In this document: positions 23,076 through 32,879 of the stretch, one piece after another | How the letters are laid out: every line of letters starts with the position of its first letter | How positions within the stretch are numbered: position 1 is the stretch's first letter | Source: Larix kaempferi | Lineage: Eukaryota; Streptophyta; Pinopsida; Pinales; Pinaceae | DNA: 64,000 nucleotides | NCBI GenBank assembly: GCA_027924585.1 | Contig: BSBM01001929.1 | Location: forward strand, 1,178,001 to 1,242,000 | Direction of reading: 5' to 3' | Notes under the pieces: generated by a model | What the model was told of the DNA's origin: nothing | The model's database searches: none | Seen by the model: the letters and a program-made list of their open reading frames with translations, nothing else | Position numbers and translations under genes: made by a program

Positions 23076-24554
23076 GTGGCCGACTCCAACCCTATGGTCT
23101 ATCTCCTAACCCGGTGGCTCCTACAAGGTCGTGTTGCTAAATGGGTCATTATCCTCCAGGAATATGACCTCACTTTCAGAACTCCCAAAAGCACTAAAGC
23201 CCTCGCGCTTGCTCACCTCATCACTGACCTCCCATCCTCTTCGTCATCACCCGCGATCCAAATGGATTTGATTGACGAACAAATCTTCATCATTTCGTCT
23301 GACGACCCATGGTACGGAGACATTTTGATTTACCTCCGCATGCTAAAATTTCGACCACACATCGATCGTGACGGACGTTGTCGGATACGACACCACGCCC
23401 CCCGATACCTCTTATTAGGAGATGTACTTTATCGACGCGGCGTTGATACAATCCTACGCCGATGCCTATCCCATAGTGAGGCAGAACAAGTCCTCAATGA
23501 TTTTCATAGTGGTGCTTGCGGAGGCCATTTCTCCGGCATGGCCACCGCCCAAAAGATCATTTGGGCAGGCTACTTTTGGCCATCATTGTTTACTGATTGC
23601 ATCACCGCAGTCAAGCATTGCCAGAACTGCCAACTCTTTGCCCCCAAAGCAAGAACCCCCCCAGCCCCCCTTCATCCAGTCATCACTGTCGGACCATTCT
23701 GCAAATGGGCCATCGACTTCCTCGACTGCAACCCCATGTCAGCCGGCGGTCACAAACACATAGTTGTGGCCGTAGATTATTTCACCAAGTGGGCAGAAGC
23801 CATGCTGACTTACAATTGCAAGGCCGACACTGCAGCACGGTTTTTCTTCAACCATGTTATCACTCGTTTCGGAGTGCCGAAGCAATTAGTCTCTGACCAC
23901 GGCTCTCACTTCGAAGATGCTATCTGGAAAGAATTATCAACCATGTTGAAATTTGAACACCATTTCTCTTCCGCCTACTATCCCCAAGGAAACGGCCAAG
24001 TCGAAGCGATCAATAAAATTTTGAAGACCATCCTCCAACGTACTGTAGACAAACACAAATCCAATTGGCACCACATGCTTTTCCCGGCACTATGGGCCTA
24101 CCGCACGTCAACCAAAACCGCCACCGGTTTTACCCCTTTCCATTTAGTTCACGGTGTTGAATCCGTCCTCCCTATCGAGTGCCAGATCCCAGCCTTACAT
24201 ATCGCCGTTGAAATCCTACCGGACACTTCCCCGATAGAGCAACGTTTACTACTCCTAGAGCAGGTCGATGAAGATCAACGCACAGCCATTCAAAACATGG
24301 AAGCAGCCAAACAACGATCAAAACTAAGTTACGACAAACACGTCCACCCAAGAACCTTTTCTGAGGGAGACCTTGTCCTCGCTTACGATCAAGCTCATGA
24401 TAAAACTGGAAAGGGAAAGTTCGTGTCTATGTGGCAAGGCCCCTACATCGTACACACTTGCCTCAGGCAGGGGGCATACATTCTGACCGATTCAGAAGGA
24501 AATCCCCTACGCAACCCACGCAACGGGTTGTACCTTAAACGATTTTACCCATAG
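23076..24554 (+). CDS. Tat integrase, intact open frame
   Basis: 492 codons open, in frame with the RNase H tail; the true polyprotein start lies far upstream. The HHCC zinc site is H144, H151, C182, C185. The DDE core is D214, D274 and E310, with 35 residues between the last two. Further landmarks are WAYRTSTKTATGFTPFHLVHG and a C-terminal LKRFYP just before the stop. This is the longest undamaged domain of the element. It integrates the cDNA and leaves the 5-bp duplication. With upstream stops it is unlikely to be expressed, but its core could be functional if supplied. Confidence 0.9.
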   Translation: MADSNPMVYLLTRWLLQGRVAKWVIILQEYDLTFRTPKSTKALALAHLITDLPSSSSSPAIQMDLIDEQIFIISSDDPWYGDILIYLRMLKFRPHIDRDGRCRIRHHAPRYLLLGDVLYRRGVDTILRRCLSHSEAEQVLNDFHSGACGGHFSGMATAQKIIWAGYFWPSLFTDCITAVKHCQNCQLFAPKARTPPAPLHPVITVGPFCKWAIDFLDCNPMSAGGHKHIVVAVDYFTKWAEAMLTYNCKADTAARFFFNHVITRFGVPKQLVSDHGSHFEDAIWKELSTMLKFEHHFSSAYYPQGNGQVEAINKILKTILQRTVDKHKSNWHHMLFPALWAYRTSTKTATGFTPFHLVHGVESVLPIECQIPALHIAVEILPDTSPIEQRLLLLEQVDEDQRTAIQNMEAAKQRSKLSYDKHVHPRTFSEGDLVLAYDQAHDKTGKGKFVSMWQGPYIVHTCLRQGAYILTDSEGNPLRNPRNGLYLKRFYP

Positions 24555-24658
24555 GAAATCTGATGGACACCACCGTCCATTATTGTACAGTTTTACTTCA
24601 TTTTTTCACATAAAATTCAAAAAACCTAAATATTTGTTTTTTCTTTGCATGACCACAG
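24555..24658 (+). other. Spacer between integrase and second RNase H with a possible splice acceptor
   Basis: A 104-bp gap. It ends in a T-rich tract and CATGACCACAG directly before the ATG of the second RNase H. That resembles a 3' splice site, so the downstream ORF could be reached by splicing. No donor was identified with confidence. Confidence 0.35.
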
Positions 24659-25066
24659 ATGGATCCTCTTCCACTCTGCTATGTCGGTTTCGCTGATGGC
24701 GCAAGCCGTTGGTCTCCCAATCTCGCCTCCGCAGCTTGGGTAATATACTCCCCTTCACATGAGTTAATTCACATTGACGGAGTATGTTTAGGTGCCGCCA
24801 CCAATAACCAAGCTGAATATGACGCCGTGACCGGTCTCCTGGCCGCAGCTCTCCAAATGAGCATCCGTCACCTTAACGTTTTCCTGGACTCACAGCTCCT
24901 GGTTTCCCAGCTCAACAATGATTACCAGGTACGCGACCCCTATCTTTTTTGAAAATTCTTGCGCACTAAGCTAATGATGCGACAGTTTGAATCCATCTCA
25001 TTTACACATGTCCCAAGAAACCTCAATAGTGTAGCAGACCATATGGCCAACAACATCCTCGACTGA
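24659..25066 (+). pseudogene. Second (archaeal-type) RNase H of the Tat element
   Basis: Starts at ATG 24,659 in a different frame from integrase and runs 136 codons to TGA 25,064-25,066, with one internal TGA at 24,950. Catalytic acidic residues are D13 (GFADG), E53 (NNQAEYDAV), D77 (VFLDSQLLVSQL) and D127 (NSVADHMAN), giving the full DEDD set. This resembles the additional aRNH described for Tat LTR elements and plant RVT_3 domains. It removes the RNA strand of the RNA-DNA hybrid. The internal TGA is one C-to-T change from CGA. Its position after integrase is noteworthy. Confidence 0.85.
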
Positions 25067-25095
25067 CACACCAATCAAATCATTTCATAAACAAA

Positions 25096-25335
25096 ATGCA
25101 TCCATGTGCATAACATGTGCCTCCACGGGCATATACAAAAACCAAAACGTGCATCCACATGCATAAACATGTGCCTCCACGGGCATATACAAAATACAAA
25201 ATACTGCATCCACGTGCATAACAGGTGCCTCCACGGGCATATACAAAAAACAAAATACTGCATCCACGTGCATAACATGTGCCTCCACAGGCATATACAA
25301 AAGACAAAATGTGCATCCACGTGCATACACGACAA
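25096..25335 (+). repeat. Tandem repeat, ~54-bp unit, 4.4 copies
   Basis: The unit starts GCATCCACGTGCATAACATG and continues TGCCTCCACGGGCATATACA, then an A-rich spacer. Copies start at about 25,097, 25,149, 25,205 and 25,259, with a partial copy at 25,312. It begins 30 bp after the second RNase H. Confidence 0.9.
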
Positions 25336-25485
25336 TATATCCAAACATATATATACATATATATATAAACCATGATAGTCAACGTATCATAGGTGCCCTC
25401 AGCACCCGATATACAAAAATACATCAGTCATACAAAAAATGCTTCCCCATATGCTCATCAACATTTGGGAGCAGATACATATCAT

Positions 25486-26899
25486 CTACTCATCAAGATC
25501 CCTCGTCTCCTCCGCCGCCTCCTCGGCAGGCCCCGCCAGATCATGGCGAGCCCGAATTCTACGCTCTGCTGGCCCCGCTGGATCGTCCCGTAGACGAATC
25601 CTCCTCTCAGCCGGCCCTGCCGGATCATCGCAACCACCATCCCTGTGCTTTGCCACAAAAACAGTTTTCCTCAACAAGAGCGACTGCCACTCAGGCGGCG
25701 CACCAAAGCAACGCTCCACAATATCTCGGTCCAGGTCTCTCCAGCCATCCTCGGGGAGTCCAGCTAGAATCATGTCGAAGGTCTGTCTGACACCCTCTAT
25801 GGCATCATCTCGAGGGCCAACCCCTCGCCCACGTGCCACAAATCCTCTACCGCGTGGAGGCAGTACCGCTGCAACCACCATCGCCCGCCCCCGACGAGCC
25901 ACGTAGTCGGCTGACGACACTGGACCAACATCTGCACAATGCAAGTAAGCCATCATATGCATATCTAACTATAATCATAGACAGATAAATCAAACAACAC
26001 ATGATATAATATAAATAAAAAAACACAAAACATACCGTCTAAACTCCAGGCCTGTCCCGGGGCACGAGGCATCTCTGGGTTGCCTCGATAGTCCATGCCA
26101 GCATATGGGAAATCCTCAATCAGCAGGGGCATCTGCTCCCACTTCTCATAGACCTCCTCCGTAAAGAAACCGCGGACACCACCGCCGCCACGAGGCATCA
26201 TCTGCCCCCACCGCATCATGCGAGGTTCACTCACCAGACCAGCACGAATGGGTACTCGTGGTCGCAAGGTCGGCAACCGCTTGAAGAAAAAACAACATAG
26301 AAAAGAGGCATAACAGAACTCACCTCCCTCTCGAATGGCCTTGTCCAGATCTCTCTGGACACCAGCCAGAAACATCTGCCCCCAGGCATAATAAGTCCCC
26401 GAAGAACAGAGTCCACCAACATCGTTTGTCCCCCAGACAAACGATGTGGCGCAGCAGCACCCAATATCCGCAGAACACATGCCCCAACAGCCCGCATATC
26501 CCACTCACGTAGTGATCACAGACTAATAGAACTGTTCTACAAAACGGCATCATCAACACAAAAGGTCTGTAGCAAATCCTCCATATCTACACCTGGCGGG
26601 ATCCTCGGCAGCAGATCTCCCACCTCCCCTAACCGAGGAAACCCAATCAGAAAATAGACATCCGTGAGGGTGATCTCCAACCTCTCACCCCCAATAATTA
26701 AAGCACCCTCCGCCGGCACCCAACAACTCACCAACTTGTTCAGGAGCCGTCTCACTGAACGAATAGGTGGGATCTGAGCGAACTTCAAGAGTTCGCTCAC
26801 CGCTAGAGTCTGCCGAACCCCCGGATCAGTCTGAATCTGCAGCATCAGATCATCATCTATCTCCCGCTCTCGCCATGAGGCCAATGGTCTCCTCAACAT
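25486..26899 (-). pseudogene. Antisense plant-mobile-domain-like gene inside the Tat element
   Basis: Minus-strand gene of two exons. Exon 1 runs from ATG 26,899 to about 26,036. It holds LNKLVSCWVPAEGALIIGGE then RLEITLTDVYFLIGFPRLGE, and, in a shifted frame, YYAWGQMFLAGVQRDLDKAI and FFFKRLPTLRPR. This order matches the plant mobile domain (aminotransferase-like PMD) family. The intron is 26,035-25,932 (104 bp, GTATG...TGCAG), and exon 2 continues in phase (DVGPVSSADYVARRGR) to about 25,486. TAG and TGA at about 26,537 and 26,519, and one frameshift near 26.4 kb, disable it. Antisense extra ORFs of this type are known in Tat/Retand elements; the role is unknown. I am fairly sure of coding nature, less of the family. 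Confidence 0.65.
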
Positions 26900-26959
26900 C
26901 CTGCCAGAAAACAGAAGAAATTTTTAGCCCCAGCACAAAATGTTTTGCAAAAAATCCCA

Positions 26960-27195
26960 TCGCGGCTTTTCCATCAAAAGCCGCGATGATCATCGCAGCC
27001 ACCATCCTAAAACCCACGATGAACATCGCGGGTTTTGGCCAGACAGATGCGATGAACATCGCGACTATCTCCCATGAACTCGCGATGAACATCGCGGGTT
27101 CCAACCTCACAGTCGCGATGAACATCGCGACTGTTAGCCTAAAACCCGCGCGGTTCATCGCGGGAAAAGACCCGAAACCCGCGATATTCCACGTT
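26960..27195 (+). repeat. CGCGATG-CATCGCG palindrome array upstream of the antisense gene
   Basis: The near-palindrome CGCGATGAACATCGCG and variants recur about seven times in 230 bp, separated by CGACT, GGGTT or AAACC words. The array lies 60-300 bp 5' of the antisense gene start and shares sequence with the CpG array in the Tat leader (16,162-16,210). Its antisense ORFs are by-products of the repeats. Confidence 0.8.
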
Positions 27196-27529
27196 GGAGG
27201 GTCAACATGGAATTTCCCGGCCTTCAGGGTCCCGCCACCAAACAAAAAAGACATAATTGAAAAGGCTAAGGCAAATAGAGTTACCTGAAACTCGCAGAAT
27301 CGAAAACCAACGGTGAAATCTCCCAGAAATCAAGAAATAGCTCTGACTGCTCTGCCAAACTCGCACGTAACAATGACACGTCATTTGGGCCCCACGCCCT
27401 ATTTATAGAAATTCCACCATTTTTCAAACAACCATTGCGGTATCATACGAAGTCCATTTTTCAAACCGTTGGTACCATTGGAATCAGCACAGCGAGAACT
27501 TCATGCAGGTTCCTTCCTTTTCCCGTTTT

Positions 27530-28145
27530 CATGGGGTCTATTTTTTTACCATTTTTTTGGCCTCCCTCGTGGCCTTGGTTTGCGTGCCACATCGGCCGTT
27601 CTCCGTTTTTGACGTGTCATATATCGTCGGGTTCAGTTTTCTGCGCTCGTGATGATGCTTGAGATCATTTCTCGCTATCACGTCCTGATTTTTAGGGCAT
27701 TTTTCCTGCCCCCACGTTGCCTCGGTTTGCGTGCCACATCGACCGTTCTCCATTTTTGACGAGTCATATATCGTCGGATTCAGTTTTCCGCGCTCGTGAT
27801 GATGCTTGAGATCATTTCTCGCTTTCACGCCCTGATTTTTAGGGCATTTTTCAATGCCCCCTCGTCGCCTTGGTTTGCGTGCCACATCGACCGTTCTCCG
27901 TTTTGGACAAGTCTTATATCGCCGGATTCAGTTTTCCGTGCTCGTGATGATGCTTGAGATCATTTCTCGCTCTCACGCCCATATTTTCCAGGCATTTTTT
28001 CAAAATGCCATTTATCACGTCGGTTTGCGTGCCACATTGGCCGTGGCCCCTTTGCGACAATCTTTCTGTCACCGGATCCAGTTTTCCGCACTCATGATGA
28101 TGATTGAGACCTTTTCTCGCTCTCATCAACCCCTTTTTTGTTCAG
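27530..28145 (+). repeat. Tandem repeat, 147-150-bp unit, four copies
   Basis: The landmark GGTTTGCGTGCCACATCG recurs at about 27,577, 27,724, 27,872 and 28,022. Each unit also contains TCAGTTTTCCGCGCTCGTGA and TTGAGATCATTTCTCGCT. Copies are roughly 85-93% alike by eye; the fourth is the most diverged. Confidence 0.9.
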
Positions 28146-29750
28146 TATATTTTTACCCCTTTTTCGGGTCGAGCAATCCCTTTTACGAAAAAGGCACTTA
28201 GGGAGTTTCTGTTAAGCTCTCTTCTGACTCCTAAAACAATGAAAAGATTGTCGAGCAACCTTGCTTCCTTTCATGCTCGTTAAACGTATTTGAAAGGGCG
28301 TCTACTGGGTATAAGTTTACCCCTTTTCCGGACCTTGTAGACTAATTACGAAAAAGGAATACTCTAGTCACATCGGCTAGAAGAGTTCTCCATTTGCATC
28401 ATTTTATGCTTTTTTGGGCCTTGGAGACTAAATTACGAAAAAGAACACCAATAGAGTCCACTTATCACTTTCAGACTCTCTAAACATGAAAGCAACCATG
28501 AGCACAAACAGTCCTGGGCTCACAAAATCCACAGGAACGTACCATTCTAGAGCACACTTTTATCCCTTCTTGGAGCTCATTAAAACTACGAAGAAGGAAT
28601 CAATAGTGCCTCTTGGCGCCACGACAGATCACATCTACTCATATGACAGCTTCCCCATTTTGGTCGCCTTTCTTCAGAGTATTCTGCAGTATGTCACCTT
28701 CAAAATCCCTCGACAGCACCTATCAGCTCGTCCTCCCCCCCAGAGTCAATATATACCATTCAGTCCCTAAAATTCATGATCCCCACACCTACAAGTCAGT
28801 TCCCTACGCTGCCAGGTCAACCATGTCATCATGCCCTGAACAAAGGAAGGTTGAGTCTACCCACTTTATGACCCAGTTATTTCCCATCCCCACAAGTATG
28901 TCAGTCCTACCCTCAGTACTACAACACTTCAGTTCTACACCTCGTGCTCCTATCAAGGAAACATCATTGCCTTGTTAGTTGCTGGTCTCCCTCTGTCGAC
29001 GACAACCACATTTATTCCAGAGGATAGACCTAGAGGTCCCTGTGTCTTGGACTCATCACCATTCATGATGAGTGCCTACGAATCATTTCGAGAAGACTCC
29101 TTAGTGCTTCTCCAAATGGTTGTTTCTCACATGCTCGACCTCAACACCTTGATCGCATCGTTGAGACTCGCACAGGGCAATGATCCTTTCAAGTTTTTCG
29201 TCGAAGACCCCGGATACCTCCTGACTCTTCCACATTTGAGAGTCTACTTATGGAAACAACCAGTTACATTTTTCCCATAGATATCCGGGTTGTGCATAGT
29301 GATAGTATTCGGAAGCCATCTAGTTATATGCTTCCTCGAGTACCCAATTCAGTTTCAGTTCAGTATACCATTGATCCAGCAACACTATTGTTATTTCAGT
29401 ATATCAGTTCTTCCACTCAGACATGGTCAGCCCAGCAGTGCATCCCAGATTTGTGTCCCCTCTGGACCCTTATGATGTCACAGTGGTTCTCTATGTATCT
29501 TACAGGTCCCCCCTTTGTTCGGGCCTTACAGTTATTTTTTATGGATACGAGCATGGGAATGCCCGCCTCGTCCATTATCAGAGATTATACCTCATTCATA
29601 TTGAGGCGATGTAACATTTTTTGTTTTTGTAGCTTCCAAGGGCCGTGGCTCCAATCTCCAACCGGTCTCTTCTCTCCCCTCAACCCCAGAAAAAGACAAA
29701 AGAACTATGATGTCTATCGGCCATACGATGAGCTCCTGCCCTCACACATC
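28146..29750 (+). other. Tat 3' region with unrecognised short ORFs
   Basis: About 1.6 kb between the 148-bp repeats and the polypurine tract. Several plus-strand ORFs of 60-195 codons overlap in different frames. Their composition is Ser/Pro/Thr/Tyr-rich and no domain is recognised. It may be a decayed extra ORF or untranslated 3' sequence. Confidence 0.5.
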
Positions 29751-29758
29751 AGGGGGCA
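29751..29758 (+). other. Polypurine tract of the Tat element
   Basis: AGGGGGCA lies just upstream of the 3' LTR, in the position expected for the plus-strand primer. Confidence 0.75.
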
Positions 29759-29761
29759 ATC

Positions 29762-30485
29762 TATTGACACCCAAAAAGTGCTCACTAGCTCAATTCCCTA
29801 TTCATATAACCCATTTGTCCACTTTTCCACCATCTGAGCCTCTGAAACCAACAAAAGGTCACCAAAAGACCTTAGTACACCCCTTTTTCCCACTCAAAAA
29901 GATTATTTTTCCTAAAAACCCTAAAAAACCCTAAAAAAGGGTCCAAATTCCCAAAAATATTAAAAAGGGAATAAAAATATTAATTTTATTCAAAAAAGGA
30001 AAAAGGAGGGAAAAGTACCTAAACCATGTTGGTCAATACCATTGGTTTCCACAAAACCACAAATGGTATTCCCCACCACCAAAACCTATAAAAAGGTGGT
30101 AGGGGCTCCTCATTTCAGATCCATCCATTATCTCATCCTCATGCTGCCGAAATCTCCCTTGAGTATTTTGGCCATTATAAGCAACCTTGGAGAAGGAGAC
30201 CTCTTGGAACTTGGAGCTACTTATCTTGGGAGTTTCTCTACATCAACCTTCACCATTGGAGGTATTACTATTGCAAGCATTAGCTTGCCCCATTTTCAAT
30301 ACAAATTTATTCTTTCATATTTTCTTGTTCTTGTTTTTAAAATATTTCAATTATTTGCTTATATTCTTGCATAGATCCATGATTAGTTTTGTTTAGATTA
30401 GTTTCTTGTTTAATTCTATTGAAACTGCTGCTACTAGTTAGCAGGTGCCCATAGCACTAAGCTTGGTTGCAAAACCAAGCCAACA
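29762..30485 (+). repeat. 3' LTR of the Tat element
   Basis: 724 bp, ungapped against the 5' LTR. It starts TATTGACACCC (TG changed to TA) and ends in CCAACA, followed by the GACCC target duplication. Confidence 0.95.
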
Positions 30486-31440
30486 GACCCTACTGTCTGA
30501 GATATAACTGGTGGAACAAAAGGGGATGAGGTTGCTATGCTGGCTGTCCTGTCTGTTCTAGAGTGCGACCCATATACCCAACTCTCCTGCCCCCTATTTG
30601 AAGGGTCCCCGCTGATCTGAGGTTCCCTTTCGGTACATGACCCTGTGTATGTCCCTGTGCCTGCCTTAGCGCCTGCAATCCCTTAACATTCTTTTTCGGT
30701 ACTTGCTTAGCTCTATTTGTTGTTTCTTCCATGGTGGTCAGTTTCCACATGGCTACCTCGGTGCGGATATATTCATCCAACCCATGCAAAAGCGTTTCGT
30801 CCTGCCTAGCGTCGTCAGCCTTGTACTCAACATGATGCAACAAGGAGCAAAACTCAGCCTTGTATTCTTTTATTAGTCTACCCCTTTGTTGGATAGCATG
30901 GAAGGCTGCCTTCTGTTGATGCTTGTATTTATCGGACAAATATTTACTTATGAAATGATCCTCAAACAAGTCCCATGAAACCTCTAAGGGTCCAATATGC
31001 AACTTTTCCTCTATGCTTATCCACCATACTGGAGCTTTGTCCTTTAGCAAGCTCATTGCTACCTGAGCTTGTTCATTTGTGGTGTAGTCTTTGAAACTAA
31101 GGACCCTTGTAACGAACATCAACCAAGATTCCACCACAAACCCCTCTTGTTTCCCCATGAACTCTAGCAGGTTAAACTTATGCACTTCCTTCATAATATC
31201 CAAGGGTGCCCATACACCCTTTGAGGAAGTCGGTTGTTCTTGATCTTGTTTCAACTTTTGCTCGAGCTCTCGATCTTGACTCGGATCTTGATTCTGATTC
31301 ACATTTTGGTTTTGGTTTTGTCGAGCCATCCAATCCTTAAGCATGCCAGTCATTTCTTCTAAGGAGCGCAAGATGGCTTGGGGTATAGGTGCATCCTCAG
31401 TATTGGTGGAGGATTGTCGACGACGCTTAGGCGCCATTTC
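30486..31440 (-). mobile_element. Degenerate Ty3/gypsy element, gag part (continues at 14,978)
   Basis: The other half of the element split by the Tat insertion. It begins with the right copy of GACCC (30,486-30,490) and contains the gag ORF. No LTR, iMet-type PBS or leader could be identified adjoining the gag start, so the 5' end appears truncated near 31.44 kb. Confidence 0.8.
30535..31437 (-). pseudogene. Gypsy gag
   Basis: 300-codon ORF starting MAPKRRRQSS. A Gln/Asn-rich segment (residues about 40-70) precedes the retrotransposon gag capsid domain, with WLMFVTRVLSFKDYTTNEQA, KDKAPVWWISIEEKL, SWDLFEDHFISKYLSDKYKH and EYKAEFCSLLHHVEYKADD. The usual zinc knuckle after the capsid is not found before the frame ends. 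The ORF is long and open, but the downstream pol is dead and separated by 15.5 kb. Confidence 0.85.
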
Positions 31441-32378
31441 TCTCTGGAGTTAACAAGAGGGATAGTGAAATTAGTTTGGTTTTATTAACGGTAGAAAAGT
31501 AAGGCTTTAGTTTTAGGACAATTGAAACCACCCATAACAAAATACAATGTTCCAACTATCAAAATAGCAAAGTTAGTAATGAGTTTTAAGAATGTGGTCT
31601 TTATCCCTGTTTTTAAGATTTATATGATTCGATTTAACAATAACAACACACACAGAAGTATTATGTTATATATATATATATCGGATTTATTTATGTGGGA
31701 ATAGAAAGATATATTTATGTATATAATAGAATTTATTTATATATATATATAGTAACAGATTCCCCTTTGAAGTAATATATGACAGAGCATGTGGAAAAGG
31801 GGCTGATTATATGGTGTAGGCAAACACTTTCAGTATCCATCATTCAGTTATCTTCACATATTTTTATAATATAGCATGTCCGAAAATTAACTTTGGTATG
31901 ACATCATGCAGTCTGTATGATAGAAAACCTATTTTACACCAGCGTAAGGTAAGTAAACAAAGATTGGTAAGGTAAAATGAACTTAATGAATCTTGTTATG
32001 ATAATGCTTTTCATAACATTATCAGGTTTGCTATTTTTTGTTTTACTACGTATACTCTATTGGTTCTATTTTGGGCAGAAATATACTATCAAGTTTCTTC
32101 TAAACTTGTTACTCGCGATATGCTTTATTGCTGTTGTTCAGTTTGAAGTGACCTTTTGTTTTTAATCCATGGAGATTGTATAATTTCTACAGGCACGTGC
32201 CATATCAGTAGATAGTTATAGACGTGCCTTTATGACAATGAATGGTATCATCTATCTCATCTAGGTAAAAATGAGTCCTGAGCATTGACATCTACACTAT
32301 TATAACAATATGTTGTCCCAGATTGTATAATTGAAATTCAATTTACAATAATAGTTAAAGCAAATAAGAATTGTCAAG
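31441..32378. other. AT-rich spacer with TA microsatellites
   Basis: No gene recognised. Short (TA)n runs are at about 31,668-31,681 and 31,738-31,751. Nothing in it resembles an LTR or PBS of the neighbouring gypsy element. Confidence 0.5.
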
Positions 32379-32450
32379 GATACGGTGGTTTGTTGGTGGG
32401 GTTAGATGGATTTCATTCCATCCACCCGGGTTCAATTCCGTGCGTTGTTA
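32379..32450 (+). other. Possible tRNA-derived (SINE head or tRNA relic) sequence
   Basis: An A-box-like TGGTTTGTTGGT at 32,386-32,397 and a perfect B-box-type GGTTCAATTCC at 32,429-32,439 are 43 bp apart, the spacing of a pol III tRNA promoter. The T-stem pairs poorly, so it is not a functional tRNA gene. A SINE tail and target duplication were not identified. Confidence 0.3.
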
Positions 32451-32879
32451 GATTTCCTTGATTCTTTCGAAATAATAGGAAGGTAGAGCTGTCGAGTATT
32501 GAATTCGAGCTCACCTCGGAGCTGCACTGCACAATAGTGAAGAGCTACTAAGTATGGAAACATTATTATCTCTGAGAGAAAGAGAGCACTGCTAGCTGCA
32601 GTGATGTCGGGAGCCAATGGCCTCTGTACGCCCCGACCTCTCCCTTCCATCCAGGTCTTCACCCTACCGTGGGCATGCATGTGAGCTGCAACCATGGCGT
32701 GTAGCTCAAGGCTTGGCTTTATGGGCTCCAACGTGGGCGTGCACGTAAATTTTGACTCAAGTGTGGTCTTGTTGGTCGACGAGGGATCTTGGCACATGGT
32801 AGGGACTTATGATGCATGGAGCTACAACTTACATAATGCACCCCGCAATTACCCAATGTCATTGCACCCTGCAATTACC

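Larger units (their letters stand above)
14979..30485 (+). mobile_element. Complete 15.5-kb Tat-lineage Ty3/gypsy retrotransposon
   Basis: The element has two 724-bp LTRs (TG...CA), a PBS, a polypurine tract and a 5-bp target duplication. Order on the + strand: CpG-rich leader, gag, protease, RT, degenerate RNase H, integrase, second RNase H. Then come a tandem repeat, an antisense PMD-like gene, a second CpG-rich palindrome array, a 148-bp tandem repeat and a 1.6-kb tail with no recognised gene. A large size, a second RNase H and an antisense extra ORF are hallmarks of the Tat/Ogre/Retand group. It sits inside a minus-strand gypsy element. Confidence 0.95.

Noticed and set aside
25311-25906. 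Overlapping plus-strand ORFs opposite exon 2 of the antisense gene
   Set aside because: GC-rich shadow frames; the minus strand has the phased intron and continuous PMD-like frame.
26280-26323. 44-bp GT-AG intron in the antisense gene
   Set aside because: Too short for a plant intron, and the unspliced frame reads through with a good PMD-like match.
26853-27254. Minus-strand ORF with PAMFIA repeats upstream of the antisense gene
   Set aside because: Produced by the CGCGATG palindrome array; the repeat period, not selection, keeps it open.
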